DNA from: JAPLMW01 sp964619675
GTDB taxonomy: Bacteria; Planctomycetota; Phycisphaerae; Sedimentisphaerales; UBA12454
Length of the DNA: 64,000 nucleotides
Direction of reading: 5' to 3'
Assembly: GCA_964619675.1 (NCBI GenBank)
Contig: CAZUEO010000003.1
Location: 59,889-123,888 of the forward strand
Position 1 is the first letter of the stretch. Every line of letters begins with the position of its first letter. The notes below the pieces were generated by a model. The model had not been told where the DNA came from and did not search any database. It saw only the letters and a program-made list of their open reading frames with translations. The translations under genes and the position numbers were made by a program. This document shows, piece after piece, positions 1 through 7,894 of the stretch.

Positions 1-115
1 CAACTATCGTTTTTCGCCTTAATTTTTTATTTTTTATCTGTCGTTTTTATTTTTAATTTTTGATATTTGATATTTTTTACTAGCGACTATCAACCAGCGA
101 CTGGCGACTGCATAA
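1..115 (-). repeat. Dispersed repeat, copy 1 (inverted relative to copy at 31932-32010)
   Basis: Read on the minus strand, this A+T-rich stretch carries the word series agtcgccagtcgctggttg, atagtcgctagtaaa, atatcaaa, aaaacgacag. The same series in the same order is found on the plus strand at about 31932-32010. The two copies have small substitutions and a short deletion. This is seen directly. No coding potential is visible, and what spreads the repeat is unknown. Confidence 0.65.
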
Positions 116-131
116 TCCGCGGTTACTTTTC

Positions 132-160
132 TTGTCAGGCCTGTGAACTATGGTTATAAT
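132..160 (+). promoter_or_regulatory. Sigma-70-type promoter for the DUF2809 gene
   Basis: TTGTCA at 132-137 and TATAAT at 155-160 are separated by exactly 17 bases. Predicted transcription start is near 167. This excludes the in-frame GTG at 143 as start codon of the gene that follows. Confidence 0.55.
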
Positions 161-190
161 CTTTTGCGTATGTTGCAGAAAAAGACAAAT

Positions 191-577
191 ATGCTGCGGG
201 TGAGGATTTTATCGCTTGTTTTGTTACTTATTTTGTCGCTAATGGGCTTTTGGATTTGGCGGTATTATCAAGGCTGGGCTGAAGGCTGGATAAGGTTTTA
301 TATTTCAGGTATCGTGTATGTGATGGTTTTATCTGTTGGCTTGTTTGCTGTTTTGCCGGGCGGCAGGAACGTTTGGCGGATACCTTTAATTGTTTTTATT
401 TTGACTTGTGGTCTTGAGTTTCTTCAGCTTTACAAGCCGCCGTTTTTGCAGGCTTTCAGGTCAACATTGATAGGTGCGGCTCTTATCGGAACGTGCTTCG
501 TTTGGCTGCAATTTCCGTTTTACATAGCAGGGGCGTTATTCTCATATCTGCTCCTAAAATTCCTTTTTTCAGTCTAA
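191..577 (+). CDS. DUF2809 family small membrane protein
   Basis: The product is about 128 residues and almost entirely hydrophobic, with roughly four membrane segments. The second half carries LEFLQLYKPPFLQAFR followed by LIGAALIGTCFVW, which is the signature of the DUF2809 family. The family has no established function. The start is uncertain: in-frame starts are GTG 143, ATG 170 and ATG 191. The promoter at 132-160 puts +1 near 167, so ATG 191 is preferred. ATG 170 would give a leaderless message. No clear ribosome binding site is visible before either. The gene stands alone, upstream of a probable RNA gene. Confidence 0.75.
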   Translation: MLRVRILSLVLLLILSLMGFWIWRYYQGWAEGWIRFYISGIVYVMVLSVGLFAVLPGGRNVWRIPLIVFILTCGLEFLQLYKPPFLQAFRSTLIGAALIGTCFVWLQFPFYIAGALFSYLLLKFLFSV

Positions 578-627
578 AAACCTCATTATTAATACTGATA
601 AAGGCACTTTTCCTTGAGAAAATACTC

Positions 628-656
628 TTGCTTTGTCGATAGAGCTTTAGTATAGT
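628..656 (+). promoter_or_regulatory. Promoter of the candidate structured RNA
   Basis: TTGCTT at 628-633 and TATAGT at 651-656 have 17 bases between them. Predicted +1 is about 663. No open reading frame with a ribosome binding site follows before the tRNA at 917, so the transcript is expected to be non-coding or to read through into the tRNA. Confidence 0.5.
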
Positions 657-662
657 ACCTCG

Positions 663-815
663 CAAGCCTTCTGTCAGAAGGGGTAGCAACACGTGTTTCG
701 TAGCCTTTTAGGCGAAGGAGCATAGGAATATGGGGCCGGTAGTATCACGGCATCGCCGGCTCAAGCCTCAGACAGAGCCCAACCGGTCCGAACCTGAAAC
801 GGACACCGTGAAAGC
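663..815 (+). ncRNA. Candidate structured RNA of unknown class
   Basis: About 150 nt downstream of a good promoter show dense self-complementarity by eye. CCTTC 667-671 pairs with GAAGG 677-681. CACGG 746-750 pairs with CCGTG 806-810 and encloses two hairpins: GGCTC 758-762 with GAGCC 775-779, and GTCCG 786-790 with CGGAC 800-804. Together these form a three-way junction. It is richer in G+C than the A+T-rich flanks. I do not recognise SRP RNA, RNase P, tmRNA or a known riboswitch in it. There is no obvious terminator, and the 3' end is a guess at the end of the outer stem. It could be an RNA co-transcribed with the tRNA-Gln. Confidence 0.5.
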
Positions 816-916
816 AGAGAAAATTGAAGATTGTAAGTTGAATATTGAAGATTTACTTTATCTTTTGTTTTTTCAATTAAATTTTCAATCTTAAATCTTG
901 AATTTTCAATGATTTA

Positions 917-988
917 TACCCGGTGGTGTAATTGGTAACACAGAGGCTTTTGGTGCCTCCATTCCAGGTTCGAGTCCTGGCCGGGTAG
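917..988 (+). tRNA. tRNA-Gln (anticodon TTG)
   Basis: The acceptor stem TACCCGG (917-923) pairs with CCGGGTA (981-987), with G988 as discriminator. The anticodon stem GAGGC (943-947) pairs with GCCTC and closes a seven-base loop TTTTGGT with anticodon TTG at 950-952. The T arm CCAGG-TTCGAGT-CCTGG is perfect. CCA is not encoded. The anticodon reads CAA/CAG, hence glutamine. It lies 40 bp ahead of glmU. Confidence 0.95.
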
Positions 989-1027
989 GTAGAGAAATTA
1001 AAAATAAAGTATAAAAAAAGATAAATT

Positions 1028-2248
1028 ATGTCTGATAGGGTAGCCATAATATTAGCGGCAGGGATAAGCAGTCGAATGAATACCAAACTGCCTAAGGTCC
1101 TGCATGAGGTCTGCGGCAGACCAATGCTGGCATACGTAATTGATGTCTGCCGGCAAGCAGACATCGAGAAACTGTATGTAATTGTCGGCTACGGCAAAGA
1201 ACAAGTCATAGAATACTTCGGCGATGATAAAAATATCGTCTGGATAGAACAAAAAGAGCAAAAAGGAACCGGCCATGCGGTAATGTGCTGCAAAGAATAC
1301 CTGGCCAACTTCACGGGAGATACGCTGATTCTCTGCGGAGACGGGCCGCTAATCAGAGCAGAAACACTCAAGACGCTAATCGAAAAACATCAGCGTGAGA
1401 TGTCAGCGGCCACCCTGGCAACGGCGATTCTTGATTACCCGACGGGGTACGGCAGAATTGTGCGAGACGGCTATGGGAATATCCAGGGTATTGTCGAGGA
1501 CGGCGACTGCAGTCCACAGCAAAAGACCATAAAAGAAGTTAATCCGAGCTACTACTGCTTCAAAAATAAAGTACTGTTCGAATCGCTGGATAAGGTTACG
1601 CCCGACAACGTGAAAAAAGAATATTACCTGACCGATGCGCTGCATTTGATTATCGAGGCGGGCCATAAAGTTACGGCGGTAACGGCAGTGGCCGCCGAAG
1701 ATGCGATGGGCGTCAACAGCAGACAGCAGCTCAGCGAGGCGGGGAAAATTATGCAGCGCAGGATTCAGGACAAATTTATGAGAACCGGCGTTACGATTGT
1801 CGACCCGCCAAATACGTGGATTGACGCCCGCACACAAATCGGGCAGGACACGGTAATTGAGCCTTTTACGTATATACACGGCAGAGTAAGAATAGGCAGC
1901 AACTGCAGGGTCGGGCCGTTTGCTCATCTTCGCGACGGGACAGTGCTTGGCGATGATGTGGTGCTGGGCGTCTTTACAGAAGTGAAAAACTCGACCCTTT
2001 CAGACGGAGTAAGAGCCAGGCATCACAGTTATATAGGCGATAGTCAGGTGGGCAAAAATGTGAACATTGGGGCCGGTGCAATAACGGCAAATTTTGACGG
2101 CGAGAAAATCAACGCGACACAGATAAGCGATAACGTCTTTATCGGCTCGGGCTCGATACTTGTCGCTCCGATTAACGTGCCGGCAGGTACTCACATAAAA
2201 CCCGGCTCAACGGTAGCCGCCAAAGATTTGCAGGACAAGAAAGAATAA
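1028..2248 (+). CDS. glmU: Bifunctional UDP-N-acetylglucosamine pyrophosphorylase / glucosamine-1-phosphate N-acetyltransferase GlmU
   Basis: GlmU makes UDP-GlcNAc for peptidoglycan and lipid A. Residues about 1-230 are the nucleotidyltransferase domain, with LAAGISSRMNTKLPKVL near the start and CGDGPL around residue 105. The rest is a left-handed beta-helix with hexapeptide repeats. The acetyltransferase signature RHHSYIGD, with the catalytic histidine position kept, is followed by NIGAGAITANFDG where the usual form is CNYDG. At 406 residues it is about 50 shorter than typical GlmU, and the missing part is the C-terminal helix tail. It begins a long plus-strand run with prs and feeds the lpx genes further down. 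No strong ribosome binding site is seen. Confidence 0.9.
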   Translation: MSDRVAIILAAGISSRMNTKLPKVLHEVCGRPMLAYVIDVCRQADIEKLYVIVGYGKEQVIEYFGDDKNIVWIEQKEQKGTGHAVMCCKEYLANFTGDTLILCGDGPLIRAETLKTLIEKHQREMSAATLATAILDYPTGYGRIVRDGYGNIQGIVEDGDCSPQQKTIKEVNPSYYCFKNKVLFESLDKVTPDNVKKEYYLTDALHLIIEAGHKVTAVTAVAAEDAMGVNSRQQLSEAGKIMQRRIQDKFMRTGVTIVDPPNTWIDARTQIGQDTVIEPFTYIHGRVRIGSNCRVGPFAHLRDGTVLGDDVVLGVFTEVKNSTLSDGVRARHHSYIGDSQVGKNVNIGAGAITANFDGEKINATQISDNVFIGSGSILVAPINVPAGTHIKPGSTVAAKDLQDKKE

Positions 2249-2260
2249 AGGGACTGAAAA

Positions 2261-3208
2261 ATGCTTTTGAACAGGAAAATCAAGATTTTCAGCGGCTCGG
2301 GCAATCCTCGGCTTACGGAAAAGATATGCAAGTACGTCGGCGAGCCCGCAGGCGAGGTGAAGATTGAGCGGTTTCCTGACGGCGAAAAGATAATAAAATG
2401 CGAAGACGACGTTCGCGGCAGTGACTGTTTCATCGTGCAGGCAGGATGTGAGCCTGTCGATGCCAATCTTGTCGAGCTTCTGATTTTTCTCGACTGCCTT
2501 AAACGCGCAAGCGTAAGCAGAGTGACAGCGGTGATGCCTTATTTCTCGTACGCAAGGCAGGACAGGAAAGACGAAGGCAGGGTGCCGATAACGGCAAAAT
2601 TAGTCGCGAACCTGATTACGACGGCAGGGGCCGACAGGGTACTGGCCGTGGACCTGCACGCGGCACAACTGCAGGGCTTCTTTGATATACCGCTTGACCA
2701 TCTTTTTGCGGAGCCTGTCCTGGGCGGATATTTTAAGAGCAAGGGAATCGAAAACCTGACGATAGTATCGCCTGATATCGGCAATTTGAAGCGTGCGGCG
2801 AGATACGTCCAGCATCTTAACGGCGAACTGGCGATAATCCACAAAAGACGAGTCAGCAGTAAGGAGGTTCAGTGCGGAGAAATCATCGGCACGGTCAAGG
2901 GAAGGAATATACTGATGTGCGACGATATGATTTCAACTGCGGCTACGATGTGCAGCGCGGCAAAACTTCTCAAGCAGCAGGGCGCAAAAAAGATTTTCAT
3001 AGGCGCTACACACGGGATTTTCTGCGGCGAAGCGGTTGAGAATATCACCGGTTCACCGATAGATGAAGTGGTTGTAACCGACACAATCCCGCAGGAGGAA
3101 AATTCGAAAAAACTTAAAAATCTTAAGGTACTGACGGTTGCAGGGATTTTAGGTGAAGCCATAAAGCGCATTCACAAAAATGAGTCAATAAGCGCGATGT
3201 TTCAATAG
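2261..3208 (+). CDS. prs: Ribose-phosphate pyrophosphokinase
   Basis: The enzyme makes phosphoribosyl pyrophosphate from ribose 5-phosphate and ATP for nucleotide, histidine and tryptophan synthesis. The 315-residue product has the family length. It carries FSGSGNPRLTEKICKYVG at the N terminus, the PYFSYARQDRK nucleotide-binding segment, VDLHAAQLQGFFDIPLDHL, and the PRPP loop CDDMISTAATM near residue 220. It lies 12 bp after glmU with AGGGA before the ATG. The glmU-prs-rplY-pth order is common in bacteria, which supports the calls on both sides. Confidence 0.96.
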   Translation: MLLNRKIKIFSGSGNPRLTEKICKYVGEPAGEVKIERFPDGEKIIKCEDDVRGSDCFIVQAGCEPVDANLVELLIFLDCLKRASVSRVTAVMPYFSYARQDRKDEGRVPITAKLVANLITTAGADRVLAVDLHAAQLQGFFDIPLDHLFAEPVLGGYFKSKGIENLTIVSPDIGNLKRAARYVQHLNGELAIIHKRRVSSKEVQCGEIIGTVKGRNILMCDDMISTAATMCSAAKLLKQQGAKKIFIGATHGIFCGEAVENITGSPIDEVVVTDTIPQEENSKKLKNLKVLTVAGILGEAIKRIHKNESISAMFQ

Positions 3209-3249
3209 TTATTTTTTCGTAAAAAAACAGACTTTGGATGAGGTAAAAA

Positions 3250-3927
3250 ATGGCATCAAAAGAGATGGTTCTCAAGGCCGAGGCAAGAAGCGAGCTTGGC
3301 TCAAAACGTGCGGCGAAACTGCGGTTAGCCGGCAGGATACCTGCCATTATCTACGGACACGGACAAAAACCCCAAACCGTCACGCTTGACGCACATGATT
3401 TTGCCGAAGGGCTTCATCACGGGCACAGGCTTTTTGGCGTTGAGTTCGGCGGCAAGAAGGAAAAACTTCTGGTCAAAGACGTGCAGTACGATTATTTAGG
3501 CAAAAAGATAATTCATGCGGATTTAATCAGGGTTGACCTGGGTGAAAAAGTGAAGGTTGAGGTGCCGCTTGTCTTCAAAGGGACGCCGGCAGGAGCTCAT
3601 GAAGGGGGACTATTGGAAGAGCATCGTGACCATATCGAGATTGAATGCGCGGTTACCGATATACCGGAAGCGATTGATGTTTCAATTAAAAATCTTAAGG
3701 TCGGCGATTCGCTTCACGCCCGCGATATCGTGCTTGCGCCGGGGATTAAACTTATAACCGAGCCTGATACGCTTCTGATAACCTGTCATCTGCCGGTGGT
3801 GGCCGCTGTTGAAGAAACGGCTGCTGAAGCTGTTGTGGCAGAGCCGACGGCGCCTGAAGTTATTACCGAACGAAAACCGAAGGAAGGCGAAGAAGAGGCA
3901 CAAGCGTCTGAAAAGGAAAAGAAATGA
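3250..3927 (+). CDS. rplY: 50S ribosomal protein L25 (CTC/TL5 long form)
   Basis: Protein bL25 binds 5S rRNA. The 225-residue product is the long CTC form. The N-terminal domain (about 1-95) has RSELGSKRAAKLRLAGRIPA, and the C-terminal TL5 domain has VPLVFKGTPAGAHEGG. It ends in a Glu/Lys-rich tail of about 40 residues (KPKEGEEEAQASEKEKK), which is usual for this form. It is followed within 45 bp by pth, the classical pairing. GAGG precedes the ATG. Confidence 0.95.
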   Translation: MASKEMVLKAEARSELGSKRAAKLRLAGRIPAIIYGHGQKPQTVTLDAHDFAEGLHHGHRLFGVEFGGKKEKLLVKDVQYDYLGKKIIHADLIRVDLGEKVKVEVPLVFKGTPAGAHEGGLLEEHRDHIEIECAVTDIPEAIDVSIKNLKVGDSLHARDIVLAPGIKLITEPDTLLITCHLPVVAAVEETAAEAVVAEPTAPEVITERKPKEGEEEAQASEKEKK

Positions 3928-3939
3928 GGTGTCTGTGAA

Positions 3940-3959
3940 CCCCTCGGCGGACGGAGGGG
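3940..3959 (+). promoter_or_regulatory. Hairpin over the ribosome binding site of pth
   Basis: CCCCTC and GAGGGG form a 6-bp stem around an 8-base loop. The 3' arm contains the GGAGGGG that serves as ribosome binding site for the ATG at 3970. Folding would hide it. Whether this tunes pth expression or is just an intergenic palindrome cannot be told from sequence alone. Confidence 0.35.
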
Positions 3960-3969
3960 ATGAATATAT

Positions 3970-4563
3970 ATGAACGATATAAGATTGATAGCGGGTCTTG
4001 GCAACCCGGGTTTGGAATACGAGCAAACCCGCCATAATGTCGGATTTGAAGTTGTTGACCTGCTGGCAAAAAAGCTGAAGGTCAGGCTGAATAAAGAAAA
4101 ATTTTCAGCGGCTTTCGGACAGGCAGAATTTGAAGATAAAAAGTTAATATTGTTAAAGCCGCTTGTGTTTATGAATAACAGCGGCCAGGCCGTTGCAGCG
4201 GCTGCGAATTTTTACAGGCTGACAGCCGGGGCGATACTGGTAATAGCAGATGATATGGCCCTTGAGCCCGGGATGATACGGTTGCGGGCCGCCGGTTCGG
4301 CGGGCGGACACAACGGACTGGCTGATATTATTGAAAAGCTCGGCACAGACCAGTTCAGCAGGCTCAGAATCGGCATCGGCAGTAGAAACCAGGCGGATGG
4401 CAGGGATTATGTGCTTTCAAGGCCGAGTGAAACTGAAAGAAATTTAATAGATAAGGCAGTAGCCCAAGCGGCAGATGCAGTAATAGTATGGATAACCGAA
4501 GGCGTTGAAGCCGCGATGAACAGATTTAATTGCAAAACAACGCCAGATGATGAAGAAAAATAA
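3970..4563 (+). CDS. pth: Peptidyl-tRNA hydrolase
   Basis: Pth frees tRNA from peptidyl-tRNAs dropped by the ribosome. The 197-residue product shows the family path from the first residues: GLGNPGLEYEQTRHNVGFE with catalytic His22, LLKPLVFMNNSGQAV, VIADDMALEPG with the conserved Asp, and GSAGGHNGLADIIEKLGT. Length is normal. It lies downstream of rplY and upstream of rpsF. A second ATG at 3960 is out of frame and not used. Confidence 0.96.
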   Translation: MNDIRLIAGLGNPGLEYEQTRHNVGFEVVDLLAKKLKVRLNKEKFSAAFGQAEFEDKKLILLKPLVFMNNSGQAVAAAANFYRLTAGAILVIADDMALEPGMIRLRAAGSAGGHNGLADIIEKLGTDQFSRLRIGIGSRNQADGRDYVLSRPSETERNLIDKAVAQAADAVIVWITEGVEAAMNRFNCKTTPDDEEK

Positions 4564-4584
4564 AGTTGACAGCTTCGTCCCAAT

Positions 4585-4633
4585 CCGCCGTTGCCCAGGG
4601 CTATGGCGAGACAAGGTGGCGGGGGCTAAATGG
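4585..4633 (+). repeat. Palindromic intergenic repeat (GGCGGGGGCTAAATGG family)
   Basis: CCGCC at 4585-4589 and GGCGG at 4618-4622 bracket a G+C-rich loop. The right end GGCGGGGGCTAAATGG (4618-4633) recurs exactly at 37444-37459, also after a CCGCC/GGCGG pair. A shorter relative, GGCGGCTAAAT, is near 41050. It lies between pth and rpsF and could fold into a hairpin in the message. Confidence 0.55.
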
Positions 4634-4655
4634 ATTTTTTTAAGGAGTGAATAAT

Positions 4656-5108
4656 TTGGAAACCGTAACGCAAAGGTTGTATGAGGCGCTGTTTCTTGTA
4701 GATTCTGCAGAGGCGGCCGGCGACTGGGACGGAATAAACGAACACATAAAAAAAGTCTTCGATCGCAACGACGGTAAGGTGGTCAGTATTCGTAAATGGG
4801 ATGAACGGCAGCTTGCGTATTCGATTATGGGCAGAAACAGAGGCACATATATTCTTGTTTACTTTAACAGCCTTTCAGACAAAATCGCTTCTATCGAAAG
4901 GGACTGTCAGCTTTCGGAAAGAATTATGCGGGTGCTCATCCTGCGGGCAGACCATATGGCCAAGGAAGATGTAGAAAAGGAAGCGTCTGCGACGGCGGTA
5001 GAAAGACAGGCTCACAAGCCGGCCGATTCGCACCAGAACGCTGCTGTTGATAATAAAGAAAAAGCTGCCGACAAAAACAACGATATCGATGAGCAGGTAG
5101 TATTATAG
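4656..5108 (+). CDS. rpsF: 30S ribosomal protein S6
   Basis: bS6 sits at the platform edge of the 30S subunit and pairs with S18. The product has LYEALFLVDSAEA, an RKWDERQLAYSI segment typical of S6, and GTYILVYFNS. The C-terminal tail of about 40 residues is polar and Ala/Lys/Asp-rich. Start choice: a GTG at 4647 sits inside the ribosome binding site AAGGAG (4642-4647), so the in-frame TTG at 4656, 8 bases after it, is the better start and gives METVTQRLYE. It is followed by ssb, rpsR and rplI in the classical order. Confidence 0.92.
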   Translation: METVTQRLYEALFLVDSAEAAGDWDGINEHIKKVFDRNDGKVVSIRKWDERQLAYSIMGRNRGTYILVYFNSLSDKIASIERDCQLSERIMRVLILRADHMAKEDVEKEASATAVERQAHKPADSHQNAAVDNKEKAADKNNDIDEQVVL

Positions 5109-5134
5109 CTTAAAGGATAATGAGAGGGACAAAT

Positions 5135-5578
5135 ATGGCGAATTTCAACAAAGTTATTTTGATGGGAAACCTGACGAGAGACCCACAGCTGTCTTATCTG
5201 CCCAGCCAAACGGCTGTAGTGGATTTCGGCATGGCAACTAATCGGCAGTGGAAAAGTCAGGACGGCCAAATGAAACAGGACACGTGTTTTGTTGATTGTC
5301 GGGCGTTCGGCAAGCTGGCTGAAACAATAAATAAATACTGCAAAAAAGGAAAGCCTTTGCTTGTTGAAGGCAGATTGACTTTAGACCAATGGACAGCACA
5401 AGACGGACAGAAACGAAGTAAGCATAGAGTTACAGTTGAATCTTTCCAGTTCCTGCCTATCGGCAGCGGCGGGGGCGGGCAAAACGGAGCAGCAGGCGGT
5501 GAAACCCGCACTGCTCCTGAAGACAGCGCCCCTGCAGATGAAGACCAGACCGGCAGCAAAGACGATATCCCGTTTTGA
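5135..5578 (+). CDS. ssb: Single-stranded DNA-binding protein
   Basis: SSB coats single-stranded DNA in replication, repair and recombination. The OB fold spans about residues 1-108 (NKVILMGNLTRDPQLSYLPS, VDFGMATNRQW, FVDCRAFGKLAE, GRLTLDQW). A Gly/Ala-rich linker follows, then an acidic tip ending DDIPF, which recruits partner proteins. ATG 5135 is chosen over ATG 5120 because GAGAGG lies 7-8 bases before it and MANFNKVILMG is the family start. It sits between rpsF and rpsR, as in many bacteria. Confidence 0.96.
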   Translation: MANFNKVILMGNLTRDPQLSYLPSQTAVVDFGMATNRQWKSQDGQMKQDTCFVDCRAFGKLAETINKYCKKGKPLLVEGRLTLDQWTAQDGQKRSKHRVTVESFQFLPIGSGGGGQNGAAGGETRTAPEDSAPADEDQTGSKDDIPF

Positions 5579-5623
5579 GTTAAAGGAAAATGCAAAAAAA
5601 TATAAATTTAGGAGATGCTTTCA

Positions 5624-5896
5624 GTGAGATATCAGGGTTTTAAGAAAAAGACAGACATAACCAGAAAAAGGAGGAGGCGCAGAGAAAATATCAGAGAGCA
5701 GAATCAATGCAGGTTCTGCCGGTCGAAGATAGAATACATTGATTACAAGAACCTTGAGGTGTTAAGCAAATTGCTTACTCACCGGGGCAAGATTTTCTCG
5801 CGGAAGCGCAGCGGCAACTGTGCAGGCTGTCAGCGAAAAGTCAGACTGGCCATAAAACGTGCGCGTTTTATGGGATTGCTGCCGTTTACAAGTTAA
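5624..5896 (+). CDS. rpsR: 30S ribosomal protein S18
   Basis: bS18 binds S6 on the 30S platform. The 90-residue product has CRFCRSKIEYIDYKN, LLTHRGKIFSRKRSG, and CAGCQRKVRLAIKRARFM followed by GLLPF. The four cysteines in two CxxC pairs match the zinc-binding form. GTG 5624 is chosen: AGGAG at 5610-5614 abuts the upstream ATG 5615, which leaves no spacing, while it lies 9 bases before the GTG. The basic N-terminal stretch KKKTDITRKRRRRRE is usual. Confidence 0.95.
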   Translation: MRYQGFKKKTDITRKRRRRRENIREQNQCRFCRSKIEYIDYKNLEVLSKLLTHRGKIFSRKRSGNCAGCQRKVRLAIKRARFMGLLPFTS

Positions 5897-5972
5897 TTAA
5901 ATGAAAAAGTGAACAGTTTACAGTTGACAATAAGCTGTCGGCTGTAGCAGATTTTATTGGAGACAGTTGAAT

Positions 5973-6470
5973 ATGAAGGTTTTACTGTGCGAAGATGTTG
6001 AAAAACTCGGCTGGTACGGCGATATAGTTGAGGTCAGCGAAGGTTACGCAAGAAATTATCTGCTGCCGCAGAGAGTAGCGACGATGCCGACCGAGCAGAA
6101 AATAAAGGCAATGGCCGAGGAAAAGTCCAAAAGAACCAAGCATAGAAGGCTGGAAGAAGAAGAACTGCAAAAGGCGGCGCAGGCCGTCGAGGGCGCTGAG
6201 GCCGTTATTGCGGCAAAGGCCAACGAGCAGGGACATCTGTTCGGCTCCGTTACGGAAAGCCAGATTGCCGAAAACCTGCGCCAGCAGGGATACGAAGTCG
6301 CTGACAAATTTGTGCAGCTTGATGAGCATATCAAACAGGTCGGTCAATATACGGTTAAGGTTAATTTTATAGGGGATGTAACGGCCAGGGTGAAAGTTAC
6401 AGTAGTGGCAGAAGGACAAGGACAGGTCGCACAAACAGATGGCCCGGAAGGACAAACAAACGCAGAATAA
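5973..6470 (+). CDS. rplI: 50S ribosomal protein L9
   Basis: bL9 is an elongated protein at the base of the L1 stalk. The product begins MKVLLCEDVEKLGWYGDIVEVSEGYARNYL in pieces recognisable as the N-terminal domain. A helical connector and the C-terminal domain (GHLFGSVTESQIAENL) follow. ATG 5973 is 10 bases from TTGGAG, while an in-frame TTG at 5967 is too close. The 3' end overlaps the start of dnaB by 32 bases, which suggests coupled translation. It carries a short Gln/Gly/Glu tail. Confidence 0.95.
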   Translation: MKVLLCEDVEKLGWYGDIVEVSEGYARNYLLPQRVATMPTEQKIKAMAEEKSKRTKHRRLEEEELQKAAQAVEGAEAVIAAKANEQGHLFGSVTESQIAENLRQQGYEVADKFVQLDEHIKQVGQYTVKVNFIGDVTARVKVTVVAEGQGQVAQTDGPEGQTNAE

Positions 6471-7830
6471 CAAGGCCCAGACCGCCATTGCGGGCAGGAC
6501 TATGCCGGAATCGCTCGAGGCTGAAGCAGCGATGCTCGGGTCAATGATGCTCGACCCTGAATGTATAGGAGATGTTGTTCAAAAAATCAGGGCCGAGGCA
6601 TTTTACCGTCTTGAGCACCAGATGATGTTTGACGCGATTATCGCGCTGTGGGAAAGAAACGGCGATGATTTTGACCTCGTAATGCTGCGGGACGAGCTGA
6701 AAAAACGCAACCAGCTCGATGAAGTCGGCGGGCCTGAGTACCTTGCCAAAATCGCCGAGTCGGTGCCGTCCAGCGCAAACGTCGGGCATTACGTTAAAAT
6801 CGTGAAAGAAAAGCAGATGCTCAGGGAGCTTATCGCCGCCGCCAGCGAGGTTATGACAGATGCCTTCGAGACGGCAGGCGACGTTGGCGACAAGCTCGAC
6901 AGGGCAGAGCAGAAGATATTCAACGTAACGCAGAAAAAGATTACAGGCACCGCTGTGGCAATCAAGGATTTGCTGGTGCAGGCGTTCGAAAGTATAGAGA
7001 AGCGCGAGGGGCATCACGTTACCGGTCTTGCGACGGGTTTCCGTGAGCTTGACGAGCTGACCTGCGGGCTGCAGAACGGTGAAATGATTATTATTGCAGG
7101 CAGGCCGAGTATGGGCAAAACGAGTTTAGCTATGAATATCGTCGAACATATCGGAGCGGATAACGATATACCTGTCGCGATATTCTCTCTTGAAATGAGC
7201 AGGCAGCAGCTTGTCGAACGTATGCTGTGCAGCAGGGCGGCGGTGGATTCCCAGGTCGTCAGGAAGGGATTTCTCAGCGACGAGCAATTTGGTGCGCTTA
7301 AAGAAGCTGCCGACGATATGAATAACAGACCCATATACGTCGATGACATGCCTGGGATTACGCCGCTGGAAGTGCGCGGCAAGGCGAGAAGACTGCGGGC
7401 ACAGCACGGCATAAGATGTATAATAGTCGATTACCTGCAGCTTATGAGTCTCGGCACAAGAGTAGAGTCCCGCCAGCAGGAGGTAAGCGAGATGAGCAGG
7501 TATTTAAAGGCGCTGGCCCGGGAGCTTGAGATACCGGTTGTGGTTTTAAGCCAGCTTAACCGGGCACCTGAAGGAAGAGAAGACCACAGGCCGAGAATGA
7601 GCGATTTGCGCGAGAGCGGCAGTATCGAGCAGGATGCCGATGTTGTGATGCTGCTGCATCGCGAGGATTATTACAGGCGGGAAGATGAAAGCGGCCAAAG
7701 CAGCCAGGATAATGTTGCGGAAGTGATAATTGCCAAGCAGCGTAACGGCCCGACAGGAACGGTAAAACTGAGCTTTAACAGCCAGTTTACAAGGTTTAAT
7801 ACCCTGGCGAGAGTGCAGGAGCCGTTCTGA
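6439..7830 (+). CDS. dnaB: Replicative DNA helicase DnaB
   Basis: DnaB is the hexameric 5'-3' helicase at the replication fork. The N-terminal domain begins at MPESLEAEAAMLGSMMLDPE. A linker follows, then the RecA-like domain with Walker A GRPSMGKTS near residue 222, IFSLEMSRQQLVERML, the Walker B region CIIVDYLQLM, VVLSQLNR, and RPRMSDLRESGSIEQDADVV. At 463 residues it is normal. The first 21 residues (ARKDKQTQNNKAQ...) are a polar extension. ATG 6502 is a possible alternative start. It overlaps rplI by 32 bases. Confidence 0.96.
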   Translation: MARKDKQTQNNKAQTAIAGRTMPESLEAEAAMLGSMMLDPECIGDVVQKIRAEAFYRLEHQMMFDAIIALWERNGDDFDLVMLRDELKKRNQLDEVGGPEYLAKIAESVPSSANVGHYVKIVKEKQMLRELIAAASEVMTDAFETAGDVGDKLDRAEQKIFNVTQKKITGTAVAIKDLLVQAFESIEKREGHHVTGLATGFRELDELTCGLQNGEMIIIAGRPSMGKTSLAMNIVEHIGADNDIPVAIFSLEMSRQQLVERMLCSRAAVDSQVVRKGFLSDEQFGALKEAADDMNNRPIYVDDMPGITPLEVRGKARRLRAQHGIRCIIVDYLQLMSLGTRVESRQQEVSEMSRYLKALARELEIPVVVLSQLNRAPEGREDHRPRMSDLRESGSIEQDADVVMLLHREDYYRREDESGQSSQDNVAEVIIAKQRNGPTGTVKLSFNSQFTRFNTLARVQEPF

Positions 7831-7894
7831 GATGACCGGTATTATTTGTTACCTGTGGCAGAGCTAAAAGGATTTTGTGAGAAAGGGATTTTTT

